DNA from: Wurfbainia villosa
Taxonomy: Eukaryota; Streptophyta; Magnoliopsida; Zingiberales; Zingiberaceae
NCBI GenBank assembly: GCA_025175895.1
Contig: JAKLTH010000238.1
Coordinates: forward strand, 5,456,001-5,520,000
Direction: 5' to 3'
Length of the DNA stretch: 64,000 bases
The notes under the pieces are model-generated. The model was given only the letters and a program-made list of their open reading frames with translations. It searched no databases and was not told where the DNA came from. Position 1 is the stretch's first letter. Each line of letters opens with the position of its first letter. A program made the translations under genes and the position numbers. Positions 21,753 to 34,301 of this stretch are shown here, piece by piece.

Positions 21753-23438
21753 ATGTCTAGCGTTCCTTCCGCCAGCCGAGAGGAGTCCCAGCAGGGCCTC
21801 CAATTCTTCTTCGCAGCACTTCTACTCGTCTCCTTCACGACGTCGCTTCTCTTCTACCTCCGCCGCAAGAAGACCGACGAGGAACCCAGAAGCCGCAGCC
21901 TCGTACCCGGCCCGCCGGGACTCCCCGTCATCGGCAACCTCCACCAGATCGGCCACCTCTCCCACCGCTCCCTCCACCAACTCTCCCTTGCCTACGGCCC
22001 CCTCCTCCGCCTCCGGCTCGGGAGCGTCACCACCCTCGTCGTGTCTTCCCCCGCCCTCGCCCGCGAGGTCTTCAAGACCCACGACCAAGCCCTCTGCTCC
22101 CGCCCCAACCTCACGATCTGGAGCCGCCTCTCCTACGGCGGCCTAGATGTCGGTCTCTCCCCCTACTCCCCCCGCTGGGTCCGCGCACGCCGGCTCTTCG
22201 TCGTCCACTTCGTCGGCCCGCGGCCGGTTCGAGGCCTCGCCGAAGCGAGGGAGGAGGAGGTGCGCACCCTGATGCGTACCGTGGCCGCCGCAGCGGCGTC
22301 CGGTCGTGCGGTCGACCTCAGCAAGAGTTTTATTTGCTTGGTGAGTTGCATCACGAGCCGGGCCGTGTTCGGGAAGAGGTTCGCGCCGGCGGGGGAGTGC
22401 ACGAGGAACGAGCTCGGGGGCATGATATCTCTGACTGCAGAGCTCTTGGGGGGATTCGTCGCCGGAGACTTCTTCCCGTGGGCCCACCGCTTGCTCAACG
22501 CCGTCACGGGAGTGCATGGGAGGCTGAAGAGGAGCTTCAAGGAGTGGGACGACTTGTTCGAAAGGGAAATTAAGGAGCGGGAAAGAGCCGGCATCGGCGG
22601 CGATGACGACCACAGCTATGCCAGCGTTCTGCTGCGCTTGCTCAGGGAGGAACAGAGCAACGACGAAGACGGCCTCACGAGGGACGGCGTCAAAGCTCTT
22701 CTCTTTGTAAAAATCACGCACCATCCAAATTTTGGCAAATTACGGAATCCTAAAACTTTGATTTAGAGATTTTATTGATCGAAAAGGATTAATTTCGTCT
22801 CAATCAATCCCAAATTTTATCAGGACTTGACGTTCGGCGGAACGGACACAACGGCGGCGACAATGGAATGGGCCATGGCGGAGCTAGTGAGGACTCCCCG
22901 AGCGCTCGCTAGAGCCCAGGAGGAAGTCCGCCGAGTGGCTGCCGGAAAGAGCTACGTCGACGAGGGGGACCTCCAGCGGCTCAGGTACCTGCACGCCATC
23001 GTCAAGGAGATCCTCCGACTCCACCCGGTCGTGCCCCTGCTGCTGCCCCACGAGTGCCAACAGAACTGCAAGCTCGCTGGCTACGACGTCGCCGCCGGCA
23101 CTAGAATCTACATCAACGCGTGGAGCATCGGGCGCAATGCGAACGCATGGGATAACCCCGACGAATTCCGGCCGGAGCGGTTCGAAGGCAGCTCCGTCGA
23201 CTACCTGGGGCAGTTCTTCGAGCTCGTGCCGTTCGGCAGCGGCCGGAGGATGTGCCCCGCGATCTCGATGGCAGAGTCGGTTGTGTGGCTTACACTCGCC
23301 AATCTCTTATACGGCTTCGACTGGGCATTGCCGGCGGGTGTGAGAAGGGAGGATCTGAACATGAGCGAGATGTTTGGGGTCGTCACTGGCAAGAAGGAGC
23401 CGCTCGTGCTGATGGCAACTCCTGCGAAGTTACTGTAA
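21753..23438 (+). CDS. Cytochrome P450, A-type (CYP71-like) monooxygenase
   Basis: Two exons, 21753-22706 and 22824-23438, join in phase 0 to give 522 residues, the usual length for plant CYP71-clan enzymes. These are ER-anchored, NADPH-P450-reductase-dependent haem monooxygenases of specialised metabolism. Seen in the sequence: N-terminal membrane helix (about 16-36), Arg/Lys stop-transfer (37-40), Pro hinge PGPPGLP (52-58), C-helix W142-x3-R146, I-helix oxygen-binding GGTDTT (323-328), K-helix E380-x2-R383, PERF (435-438) and the haem loop FGSGRRMC (455-462) with Cys462 as axial ligand. The residue two after the Cys is Ala464, where Gly is usual. The single intron lies just before the I-helix motif, as in A-type P450s. 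An in-frame region extends 60 bp upstream of this ATG, but 21753 is the first ATG in frame and is followed by a proper anchor. No frameshift or stop is seen. The substrate cannot be told. Exons are far more GC-rich than their surroundings. Confidence 0.93.
22707..22823 (+). other. P450 intron
   Basis: 117 bp, AT-rich, begins gtaaaaat and ends tatcag. Splicing joins KALLF to DLTFGGTDTT and restores the reading frame. Unspliced reading meets a stop at 22764. Confidence 0.88.
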
Positions 23439-23453
23439 TTGGATTACGTCCAA

Positions 23454-23462
23454 AATAAATAA

Positions 23463-23547
<85 letters not shown>
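23454..23547. repeat. Polyadenylation-like motif and (AT)n microsatellite
   Basis: An aataaa hexamer at 23454-23459, 16 bp after the P450 stop, is followed by about 40 AT dinucleotides (23467-23547). The hexamer may serve as the near upstream element of the P450 3' end; the tract would be expected to vary in length. Confidence 0.7.
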
Positions 23548-23552
<5 letters not shown>

Positions 23553-24035
23553 CAGTCCACTAAATTTTCTTCAATGTAAAGTCTCTTTTGATTTTTTTTT
23601 TAATTTTTACGAGAGAATCAAATAATCAGTAAAATTATGCCAACTAATAATAAAATTAAAGAATTCAAATTCCAATAGCATGAAAGTTTAAAATAATATC
23701 TCTTTTATATTTATCATTATAAATTGGGTGAGAGAGTATTATCTTATTTCGATAACAAAGACAATTATAATAAATCGTAGAACTAATTTTTCGAGTTAAT
23801 GAAAACTTAATATTTAAAATTATTCGAATAATATCCTTTTAAGTTGTCTTTGTATCTCTCTTTTGTCTTAAATGTTAAGATTTTAAAAGTTTATCAGAAC
23901 TCAAATTTTAATGTGCTTTTATTTTGAATCGTTGATCTTTGTATATTTTGGGACGTGATTATGGATAAACTACAAACAAGTGGACAATACAATATCTTAT
24001 TTCACCTCAACCTTGACACTTTTATATATGGGAAG
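23548..24035. other. AT-rich intergenic sequence
   Basis: I see no gene, repeat boundary or RNA here. Confidence 0.5.
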
Positions 24036-26307
24036 TGTTGGAATTTCTTCCTTTGATGTTGGATATATATAAATTGGTGTTTGGCAATATTGATCCAATA
24101 GTTGGGTCTGATCAATTAGTTCGATGATGAGTCGATGACTTGTATTGGTGAGCTCGGTACTGTAATATGACCTTTGTCTCATTTAGACTCTCGACACACT
24201 CTTCCGATTATCGAGACATCTTTTTTGATAATAGATTACCATTCTTTGCAATATCATTACCGACTTAATTTCGTTGGTCATCGAGTTATCCCTTTCAATA
24301 TCGACACACTGAGTTATCCCTTTCAATATCGACACACTCTTTCAAATGCATATTCACTTTGGTATACACTTCTATGGATAAGCTTATCCCTACAAATAAG
24401 AATATTAAGGTTTAGATGAAAGCAAGTTTTCTTTCCTTAAGATGATATTGTCCTATTCAGATGCTTATGATATTTGACAATCTATTAGTGAAAGTCCTAG
24501 AGTCAATCATGTGATGATTGTTGTATGAACTTTATAGTATCATATTCCTATTTATAAAGACATGGTTATTATATTTATTTGTATTGGTGTCAAATAACTA
24601 AATATAATAATGTCCTTGAGTAGTAGGTTCTTATCTAATCAATCGATTGGTTGAATCGATAATGAGATGATATAGAGAACACTACTCTTAATCATTCCTA
24701 GTCGAGTATTAACATTCAGGGACAATGTTAATGCGTAAAGACTAGCATGTAGGTCAACATGATGACTTGATCTCACAAGTCATGGATATGAGATATCAAG
24801 TTGACACATGAGTATGTATTGGAGAATGTATACTGAATGACCCGCCATGAGAAAGTATCATAAATCGTTATATGAGTGTCATATACTTTCTCATGTGGCT
24901 ATTAGTATGACTATTAGTTCTTAGACCTGAAGTCACCATGGTTCCCTACATAAGGAGTTGCATACTTTGGCTTCGTTAAACGTCACCCGTAAATGGGTGG
25001 ACTATAAAGGCGATTACTGGGTATGTAACAAATTATGCAGAGGGATGTGAGTGATGTAGATGAGATCTATCCCTCCTATATGATGGGAGTGACATCGTTA
25101 TTCTTGATAGAGTGAGACCACGAAGTGCATGACCATGCCCAAATGAGTCAATATGAGATATTGAGCTCATTTGATTAGAGTGAGTCTACTTGGAGTTCAA
25201 GATATAGATTGTATCGAAGATGACATGGTCTATGCCTCAATTGGTCAATCTAGATGTCAAGGATAGAGGAACATTGTCACATATTGTGAGAGTTACAATT
25301 AGTAGTCACAAAGGTGATGTTGGAGCTCAACATTCTTGTAACTTGGGTAGTAATGATGTGTTGCTAGATACCGCTCATTGCTTATGTTCCTAAATCGGTT
25401 TAGGGACATTGCCAACGTTACAAGAACCTATAGGGTCAGACACATAAGGGCAATTAGATGGAGATTAGGTTCATATGATGAACCATGAGGATTAGGTTCA
25501 TGGAATGAACCAAATTGGATTAAGAGTAATCCAAATTAGACTAATTGAGTTAGACTCAAGTTGATTCAAGTGTTGAATGAGTCTAATTTAGATTTGATTC
25601 ATCAAATCAATTTAAATTAATGAATAGAGATTCATTAAATTAAATTGACTTGAATCAAGTGGTTAGATTTGATCAACCATGGGAGATTAGAGGTCAAGTT
25701 TGACTTGACTTGAGAGGGAAGATGAAAGATCAAGTTTGACTTGACCAAATGTCATGTCATAATGATGACTTGGCATGGCCGGCCAATGATGATGCTCCAC
25801 ATCATCATTGACTTATCAATTGGTGCCACCTCATGAGGGAGACCAAGAACCATTGGAGTTACATGCATGCATGTAACCTCCCAAGCTATAATGTGGCCGG
25901 CCACTTCTAGATCTAAAGGGAATTGATTTTGGGTAACTCCATCTTCTTCTTCCTTGCATCATCTTCTTCCTAGGTTCTCTCCCTCTCCGTCCTCATCTTG
26001 CCGAGCATCTAAGGAGTGCTAGCACACTCAAGATTGTTTTTCTCCACCTTTTGCTTGTGTGGATACCAATAGAGGAGTGTGCACTTGACGCTCTTGAGTT
26101 CCGGCGAAGCTTTTGAACGAGCGGGATAAGCGAAGGGCGTCGCTATGAGGGTAATGTCCTTATCATATAGATCTAAGGTAGATCTAGGGTTTTATATAAG
26201 CACATACATATTTTAGTTTTAATACATCTTCGCACGGATCCATGGCCGGGGCTTTCGAGGTTTCCGCAATGCAAAAAGCAGTTTTTGCGGCTCGGAAAAT
26301 CCCAACA
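24036..26307 (+). mobile_element. Probable solo LTR (2.27 kb)
   Basis: Bounded by TGTTGGAATTTC and AAAATCCCAACA, with no coding sequence, no primer-binding site after it and no polypurine tract before it. The 5-mers outside the ends (ggaag and caatc) do not match, so it is either an old copy, a product of recombination between separate insertions, or its ends are slightly misplaced. The terminus CCCAACA is shared with the solo LTR at 17366-19409. Confidence 0.6.
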
Positions 26308-26739
26308 CAATCACCTCCTAAGATATAGAAATCTAGCACTTCAAATTTCAAGTTCAAGTGAACTTTTAAAGCCTTAGAACTCTTAAGAGAGAAGTGAGAG
26401 GAGAGAACTAAAGAGGAGAATTCATAATTTGCATTTTTATTTTGAGTCTTTAATTACTAGATTGCTATATAGGGGGGCACGTAGGGAATTAATACCCTCA
26501 GTGTCTCCCCATATGCATCGACATGCACGACTAAGGAAAGACATTGAAGAAAGAAAGCCCCTATATGTGCACCAGCATGTGCGACTGAGAGGTGCAACCA
26601 TATGACATTCAGTAGTCAATGTTGCCATGTGGTGTGCGTCCCTAAGTCGTGCCCATTGATGTGCACGGGGGTTGCGAAATGTATCATCGATACAATTGCT
26701 TTTTGTGCCCCTTTCGCTAAGTCTTCGAGAGAAGATGGA
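26308..26739. other. Unassigned sequence between solo LTR and gypsy remnant
   Basis: No feature identified. It may be the 5' side of the same decayed gypsy element, but no domain can be read. Confidence 0.35.
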
Positions 26740-28040
26740 TTCTCATGACTATAGTAGTATCCTATCGCATGTAACACAAGTTCTCACAATGGAAGTTGTG
26801 GAAGTCATGTTTGTAGAACTTTGGCTCGTAAAATTTTATTGGCAAGATACTAATGATTGACTTTAGAGAAGGATGTGGCTTATCTCGTCATGACTTGTCT
26901 AAGTTGCCAGGAGGATCAACAACTATTTCAGTGTTCTTGTGTCCGATAGGTTTCCTAAAGATAGTAATAGCCTCTTGTTCTTTTGATCAGTGAACCTTAG
27001 ATATTGTGGGTCCTTGCTTAACAAGACAAAAAAAAAAATTCTCCTCATGCTTGTGGACTATTTCTCTCATTGGGTAGAAGTAGAAACTTTGGTGTGCATC
27101 ATGGAGTGTGCAGATATAGGATACCCAAGAGCTTGATTTTTAATAATGGGAGACAATTCCTAGGGCATAGACTTCAAGAATATTGTAGGAAGCTCGACAT
27201 TCAACAATCTTTTACATAAGTGGTTTACCCTCTGAGCAACAATTAGGCGAAAGTGGTTAAGAGAGATTTGATTTGAGGTCTAAAAACGAAGCTCGATCAT
27301 ACAGGAGAAAATTGGATGGAAGAACTGCTCAACATATTGCGGTCATACTAGACTACTCCTCGGGAAGGGACAAGTAATGACTCCTTTCTACTAGGTGTAT
27401 GGTGGAGAAGAAATGTTTATTGTCTCCACAGGAGGGTCTTGTGGCTAGCACGGCAGCAGAGTTGCACCAATAAGTAAGAATCAATCCTTGGGGTCGCAAG
27501 CCTTTCAAGGTGTCTGCCCTTCTGCCACGATAGTCTTGGGTTGGGCAATATATTTTCTGTGATTTACCTCCTTCGTGTTATTGTGGGACTTATTGACGAG
27601 GATGATGAGGGCGAGCAAATCACCTTTTTCACAAATGGTGGAGAAGCAGTAGTCCTTGTAGAGATCAAGATGACATTTATGCGAGCCAATGCCTATGATG
27701 AGAACAACATACAAAAACATTCATTGGAGCTAGACTTGGTGGAGGAAGCTCGAGATAGAGTCATGACTCGACTTCGGATGTACAAACAACGAATATGCCA
27801 AGCATACAATAAAAAAGGTGATCCCTCTTTCTTTTCAGGTCAGAGACGTGGTTTGAAAGAAGATGCAACTAGCAAGAGAGGTAGAAAAGTTGGAGCCTTG
27901 CTGGGTAGGACTGTAATGAGTATGCAAAAATCTGAGTTCGAGAGCCCATTATTTACAGGATTCGCAAGGAAAGTGACTAGGATATTCGTGAAATGGCTTT
28001 CACCTTAGACCTTGCCATACCTAAAGATGAGAACAAACCA
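26740..28040 (+). pseudogene. Decayed Ty3/gypsy integrase (Tat-like)
   Basis: Translation across frames gives LLMLVDYFSHWVEVETL (27046-27096), then IFNNGRQFLGHRLQEYCRKL, GLKTKLDHTGENWMEELLNI and TTPREGTSND. The open segment 27541-28008 ends the domain (LDLVEEARDRVMTRLRMYKQ). These match in order the integrase core and C-terminal part of plant non-chromodomain Ty3/gypsy elements of Tat type. Stops and frameshifts are frequent before 27541. No reverse transcriptase is left upstream. Confidence 0.72.
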
Positions 28041-28177
28041 CTTGTAAGGGTTTGTCAGGGCAACAAGGTAACAAATTTATTGTATAGTGTTTTTTGTTAA
28101 ATCTAATGGGAATTAGGCTTTTTGGGATATGTCTATATTTTGTCTATGAAGGTCTCCAACTTTAGACTCGCTTGGAA

Positions 28178-28985
28178 GGTCAACTCATTCTTGACTCAGA
28201 TATAGTCATGAATCAAGGTTTTCATGCCCTCTAGGAGGATTCTTGATACTCACTCAACTCATACAAGTCACAGAACAAGAACTCTTCAGACACCCTTGTA
28301 AGGTCAACTTGTTACAATCTTCAAACTCAAATATAGTTATAGATAAAATTCTCCATACCCTCTTGGAGGGTTTATGACACTCGCTCGACTCGAACATAGT
28401 CGTGGAATAAGTACTCTTCAAAGTCCCTTAGAAGATCAACTCGTTATACTTTTTTGATTTGGATATAGTCGTGGATTGAGTTCTCTATGTGCTCTCAGAG
28501 GATTTGTGATACTCGTTTGACTCAGAAGTCATCATCGTGAAAATGAGTACTCTTTAGACTCTCTTGGAAGGTCGACTCATTGTGCTCTTTTGACTCTGAC
28601 ATAGCAATGGATTAAGTTCTTCAAGCCCTCTCGAAGGGTTTGTGACACTTGCTCAACTCGGACATCGTCTCAGAATGAGTATTGCTTAGGCTCCCTTGAA
28701 AGTTAGACTCGTCACACCCTCTCGACTCTGACATAATCGTGAATTGGGTTCTCTAAAATCCTCGAGAGGTCGCCTCAACACACAAACCTAATATCAACTC
28801 CAAGTATGCAAGAAGGCTCAATTTTTATCATAGTCTCATAGAAATGGTCTTTCTCTTAATTTTCTAGGTTTACTTTTCATACTTTCTCAACTTGACATAG
28901 TCATAGATTGAGTCTTCCATGCCTTCTTGAAGGGTTCATGACACTCTCTCGTTTCGAACATCATCATGGATCGGGTTCTCTAGCA
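28178..28985. repeat. Diverged tandem repeat, about 66-bp unit in 132-bp dimers
   Basis: A motif of the form aactc-n-gacatagtcgtgga recurs at about 28199, 28331, 28455, 28597 and 28731 (spacing about 124-142). An alternating half unit with gtactctt or a close variant recurs between them (28288, 28411, 28549). A separated last copy lies at about 28885-28985. It lies 3' of the gypsy integrase on the same strand, where Tat-type elements often carry tandem repeats. Confidence 0.65.
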
Positions 28986-29158
28986 TCTGGGCCTAATCTA
29001 GATTCTAGTCAAATAGAAATGACCGACTTGAATGAGGAAGGTTTATCCCTTTAGTCTCGGTAGATTCCATTCCTTTTCTTCCCTATAGGAGAGCAGTCAA
29101 CTTGGAGATTTGTTCATAATCCCCTATTATAATGCAATATAGGGATGCTCCAGATCTT

Positions 29159-30674
29159 TGTAGAGGAAACGTTGACCGCTAGAGTGGGGGTGAATAACGT
29201 CGATTTGTTGCGTGATGGAATTCGATTGCATTCGTCTACAAATCTCATTAGCGTGCAGCGGAAATAGAAATAAAGCAATAATGAAATAGACAAACACGCA
29301 AACACAACTATGTAATGTGGTTCGGAACCGAATGGTTCATACTCCATGGATTGGGCTCAAACGAGCCCTAGCGATGTCAATCACACACCACTAATAAAAC
29401 ACTCCTTCTCGACACAAGTCGGAGGTGGAGAAACCTCATACAATAGTTTACAACAATAAACTAAATACAATAAGCAAATACAATATGAAATACAACAAGA
29501 GATGCAAAGAAAACTTTACACAAAACTCTTTTGAATGCTTGTTTGCTAGGTTGATCGAGTAACACTTAGAGACCCTGAATTGCAACAACAACTCGCCCCA
29601 AAACACCTCAAATAACCTTGTTGATTTGCTCCTCCACGAGCTCCATTTAAAGCTTCTGCCTGGGCTGGAAATCGCCGATCAGTCAACTGATCGGGACCAT
29701 CAGTCGACTGATGATACTGTTGCTGTGAGACAACGGTGTAATCCACGCTGGAAAAATCTAACGGATAGGACATTAGTCGACTGATCATGTCCATTAGTCG
29801 ACTGATCGAGCCTTCACTCGACTACTAACCCCAGCAGTCGAGTCTCGACTCGATTCTGTACCCGAGATTCTGAGCACCAGTCGACTTATCACAAGATCAG
29901 TCGACTGCTCGGTCAATCAGTCGACTGCTAGGGCACTCTCCGCAGTCAAACCCTAGTTGACTCATGCTAGTCGACTGCCATATGACACCAGTCGACTGTC
30001 ACACCTCAAACATGAGGTTTTAACCTCAAACATGAGGTTTAACCCAAGTATGGTTCCCCCATACTTGCTAAACCACCCTTAGCCTAGACCTAAGCCTTCT
30101 AGTCACCTCCGTCAGCCTCGCGCCTCTCGGATCCCTCCAAGTCATCCATGACTTGTTCATCCATTGCGCTAGCCTTCAGGTGCTTCCATCGGCTATGTCA
30201 TGCTAACGGTGTCTACACCGCCAAGGCACATTGGACTTACGTTGCCAAGACTCCGCTTGGACTTTACGCCGCCAACCATTGGACTTATGCGACCAAGACT
30301 CCCGCTTGAACTTTACGCCGCCAATATCAAACCCCTTGGACTTCTCAAATGCCAAGACTCAAGCTTGGACTTTCCCTTGCCAACCCATGTTGGACTTTCC
30401 ATGCCAAGACCCATGCTTGGACTTTTCCTTGCCAAGTACTCAAGACTTGGACTTTCCCAAATGCCAAGTGTCCCACTTAGACTTTCCATGCCAAGTACCC
30501 ATGACTTGGACTTTCCATTGCCAATACCCATGCTTGGACTTCTCATGTCAAGTACTCAAGACTTGGACTTTCCCATGACAATCACATTGTCATATATTTT
30601 TGTCGAACATCAAAACATCTCTCGAGTCAAGCTCGAGTCCTAGTCAATCGTGACCTGAGCCGATTGCACCAACA
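29159..30674 (-). repeat. 3' LTR of element F
   Basis: 1516 bp. On the minus strand it runs TGTTGGTGCAATCGGCTC to GTTTCCTCTACA. It contains a palindrome cluster at about 29690-30000, the cctcaaacatgag repeat at about 30005-30040, the CAAGTATGG block and a long ccaagac...cttggactt array (about 30225-30575). Reading frames at 30200-30643 on both strands are array translations. Confidence 0.9.
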
Positions 30675-32511
30675 ATCTCTCCTTTTTTGATATTTGAAAA
30701 AAATCAAACAAACCATTGAATTAGACCATCTAACTCAAACCAATCATCCCCATCAATTTTCCCAATTGATGTCATTCTCCCAATAAGTTCTCCCCCTTTT
30801 TGACTAACATAAAAAAGGTTCTCTCCAAGGAGGTCAATGTCTCATGTCCCAATGAGATCTTACAATCTCCCCCTTGGTTCAAAAATACCTAGGATGGCTA
30901 CCATCTTCCTAGTGATAAGTCCCATATCACTCAAGAGAGGCAATCCTATACACTTTCCCAATTTCCAAATTGGTTATCTCAAAATCTCATTTCTCCTCCT
31001 CATGAGGAAAAATACCATCCATCATCCCATGATGAATACCTCCCCCTAAAGGCTTGCTCCCCCTTGACCATTGCACTAACAATGTCCTTGGGAAGTCCCT
31101 AAGCCAATAGGAACTCTAAACCATCAAAAATAAGGTTCAAAGTTCAAACATGAACTCTCTACACCTTAAATTTGATACATCATCCTAACACCTCTCCTAA
31201 TTCATATCCAATGGATTTTTACCCTTTATAATGCTTCCCAAAACATATCCTAGGGTTAGAAGTGGTTAGGGACCTTTACCGTAGCTGAACACGGGCTAAA
31301 CATCTTTGTTTTTCTCAAAATCAGCCTAGCAGTCGACTCTATCAAAGATCAGTCGACTGCCACCAAAGGCAATCAACTGATAACTGAAATTTCCAAATTT
31401 CAATTATCAGAAATGAATTTTGAAAATTCATGAATAATTATGCATATATCAAAAAATCATGAAAATTCATACGTATAATACTTATGACCAATACAATGGG
31501 TGAAAAATATTTGAAAATTATTTTACCCATAAAATATTGAAATTGATACAAAATTCAAAAGTGAAGAAAAACTTCAAAGTTTTAGCTCACTTTGTATTAA
31601 CTTCATCAATGGTGATTGCTATCAAAAAGATAGACTTCACCAAAGTTTTCTAAAAGGATTTTAAAATATTTTTAAAACCTTATTTTGGATCATATTCCTT
31701 GGGCTCAATGTACATGACTTGTACACAAGTTTTCCTAATGATCCACCTTTAGTTAAAGATGAGTTTTAGTTTATCTAGATGTAAAAATTATGCACCTTGA
31801 ACTTAACTCATATCCTAGCATCTCACATGTATCTAGGGTGTATAAATACACATACATGTCAAGTTAGATGTGAGATATGGGTTTTGGTTTATCTAAAGCT
31901 AAGGCCTCATGCATTTTTCTAAGACGACTCTACTTGATTCCCTTATAAATGAGACTTCAAGTCATGTCATTGTCCTTGAATCAATTTTAGTCAAATTAAA
32001 TGCATGAATGATCATGACATAAATGATAGCAATAATTAAGCATGACCAATGATCATGATGTCATGACATATGATATAATCTAAAAACACATGACATTAAA
32101 CCTAATCCTAAACATGATCATGACATATAAATGATAAAAATAAAATGATATCATGACATGTTATATGGCAAACAAAGCATGACAAATAAAATATATAGGC
32201 ATAATAATACCTAAATTTTAGTATTAATTGTCATTTGTTATTATTAAGTATATTTTTCCATATTATCACTTTTCTCCCTAGTGTGTCAAAAATCCAAAAT
32301 GACACACTATGACCTCTAGACCTAAGTTGTACCAATTTGATTGATTTATCAAACTTCTTAATTAATATTGGCACATTCTAAATGCCTTTAGGATTCAAGA
32401 TCAAAATACATTCCTAAGGTAACCATAACCTTGAAAATGACCTAAAGTACCACCTTTACCATGATTGAGTTAACTACTCATCCAATCAAGGTTGACACAT
32501 CCTAAACCCAT
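30675..32511 (-). other. 3' non-coding internal region of element F
   Basis: Tract-like blocks complementary to GGGGGAGA occur next to the LTR (30675-30688), at about 30788-30800 (tctccccctttttgac), 30867, 31041 and 31057. An extra palindrome pair (agtcgact twice, then aatcaact) lies near 31330-31378. Repeated catgacat motifs are seen at 31960-32180. No coding sequence. Confidence 0.7.
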
Positions 32512-34234
32512 CTAGCGTGAATCAATCACGCTCTTAGGAACCCAAAACCTATTTGAGCTCCTAGGATTTACTAGGTATTCCTTAGGGATAACCTCCCTAG
32601 ATATCTTCTTAATGACCCTTCTAGGCTTGTTAGCCTTGATCATTTGGGTCTTGTCATGGTTAACTCTAGGGGTAGCTCCCCTTGTAACCTTCTTAGTGGC
32701 CACCCTAGGTTTCTTAGAAACCCTAGCCACTAGGCACACACCTTGGTTACCCTTAGGGATGACTTCCCTAGTAACCTTAGTCTTCCTAGACCTAGTTTGT
32801 GTTCCATAATCAAATAGAACACTATGATAAGCCACCTTAGGCTTAGGTTTGTGACCCAAACCTTTCTTGCCCTTGGTTGACTCTTGTCTCTTAGACTCTA
32901 GGTGTTGACTTTGACTTTTTGACCCCTTAAATTGATTTTGCATAATCTTAAGGGTCTTTTCAAGTTTCTCAAGCCTTGACCTTAAGGCTTGATTTTCAAC
33001 CTCTAATTGCCCAATTTTAGAATTTTGATTTAGTCCTTGGGCATGGTTCTTCCTAGGCATATGCCTAATCCATTTGGGGTTAAAACCTAGGTGTTCTTGT
33101 ACCTTTCTAATTGTCTCCCTAAATAGAATTGGTCTAGAATTATTTGATCTAGATTTATCTTTAGATAAATTTATTTTAGGGACATTAGTCTCAAATTTTG
33201 CCTTATTATCTAAGTGGATATTCTTAGCTCCTAGGCAAAAATATTTATTGTTCTTAGCATGCTTTTCATGAATAATTGCAAGATTACTTAAGTTACTTCT
33301 AGCATGCTTTTTGACATTAAAACTAGAAGAATGAGCATTATTGAAATGATATACCTTAGGATTTTCCTTAGTGACTCCCCCTACTTGTGATGCTCCCTTT
33401 TGCCCCTTCTTCTCCCCCTTAGAGCATTGCCTCCGATAGTGTCCCGGTTGTCGGTATTTGAAGCAAATCACTTGCTCCTTGCCCTTCCTAATTGAGGCAC
33501 CGGCATCCTTCGAATTTGTGTTGACTTTTGATGCCGGAGGAGTCTTCCTTACTCCCTTTGGGCACTTGCTCTTATAGTGCCCACTTTCCCTACACTCAAA
33601 GCAAATTATATATTTTTTTATTTAAAATCAAATTGCTTGAGTTATCTAGGGTATTTGTGGTGGTCAGAATGGATTCTTCATCTCTCCCGGAGGTGGATGA
33701 CTCCTCTTGAGGTTGCTCCGGTGTGGGTGGTCTCTCCTCCCCCTCAATTCTTGAAGTGGAGGCTTCTTCCACTTTTTCCTCTTCTTCCACCGATTCGGAG
33801 GTTGACTCTCTATCAACTTCTGAATCCTCACTCGCTTGTGAGGATGAGGATTCCTCTTCGGCCTCCTCTTCTCTAGCCGGTGATGGGTCTTCATGGAGCT
33901 TGGCCAATTCCCTCCAAAGCTCTTTGGCATCCATGCAATCACCTAGGCTACACAAGAAATCATTAGGAATTAAATCAAAAATAAATTTGATTACCTTCTT
34001 GTTTTTCTCGAATTGTTGGAGTTGCTCCTCACTCCATCTCTTCTTTTTGAGGAAGCCTCCCTTTGGTCCTCTTAGGTATTGAAATCCTTCTATTAGGATG
34101 GACCACTCCTCTAAATCCCTCATCATAAAAAATTCTTCAATTCTTCTCTTCCAAGAATTGAAGTCTTCTCATCCATATAGGATGTAGGGCACCAGTGTGT
34201 TGATGTTTCAACCTAGTTGTTCTACCAACTCCAT
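32512..34234 (-). pseudogene. Element F gag
   Basis: The reading starts at an ATG (34234, MELVEQLG) and is interrupted by two stops before EDFNSWKRRIEEFFMMRDLE. It runs open from 34126 through an acidic Ser-rich region to about 33596. It then shifts frame at a run of A/T near 33610-33620 and resumes as a zinc knuckle with all ligands (ICFECRESGHYKSKCP, 33612-33560). The second knuckle (ICFKYRQPGHYRRQC) has Tyr for the second Cys. The C-terminal part 33471-32512 has a probable coiled coil (GQLEVENQALRSRLEKLEKT), basic repeats (KPRVATKKVTRGATP) and the family end NRFWVPKSVIDSR. The usual protease start is absent after the stop. Confidence 0.83.
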
Positions 34235-34287
34235 CTTTACCCTCTAGCGTCTTTGCTCCCGGCGGTTAGTCCGTAGAAGAGCCTCGG

Positions 34288-34299
34288 GCTCTGATACCA
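34288..34299 (-). other. Primer-binding site of element F
   Basis: On the minus strand TGGTATCAGAGC, an exact match to the complement of initiator tRNA-Met, 2 bp inside the 5' LTR. Confidence 0.92.
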
Positions 34300-34301
34300 A
34301 T

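Noticed and set aside
22143..22724. 193-codon minus-strand reading frame over the P450 exon
   Set aside because: It is antisense to a GC-rich coding exon; no motif is recognised and the plus strand has a complete P450.
23467..23547. (AT)n tract as a replication origin or matrix attachment site
   Set aside because: A simple dinucleotide microsatellite explains it; no further signal supports another role.
27541..28008. 155-codon reading frame as an independent host gene
   Set aside because: It continues the integrase remnant upstream (VEEARDRVMTRLRMYKQR region) and is best read as decayed gypsy sequence.
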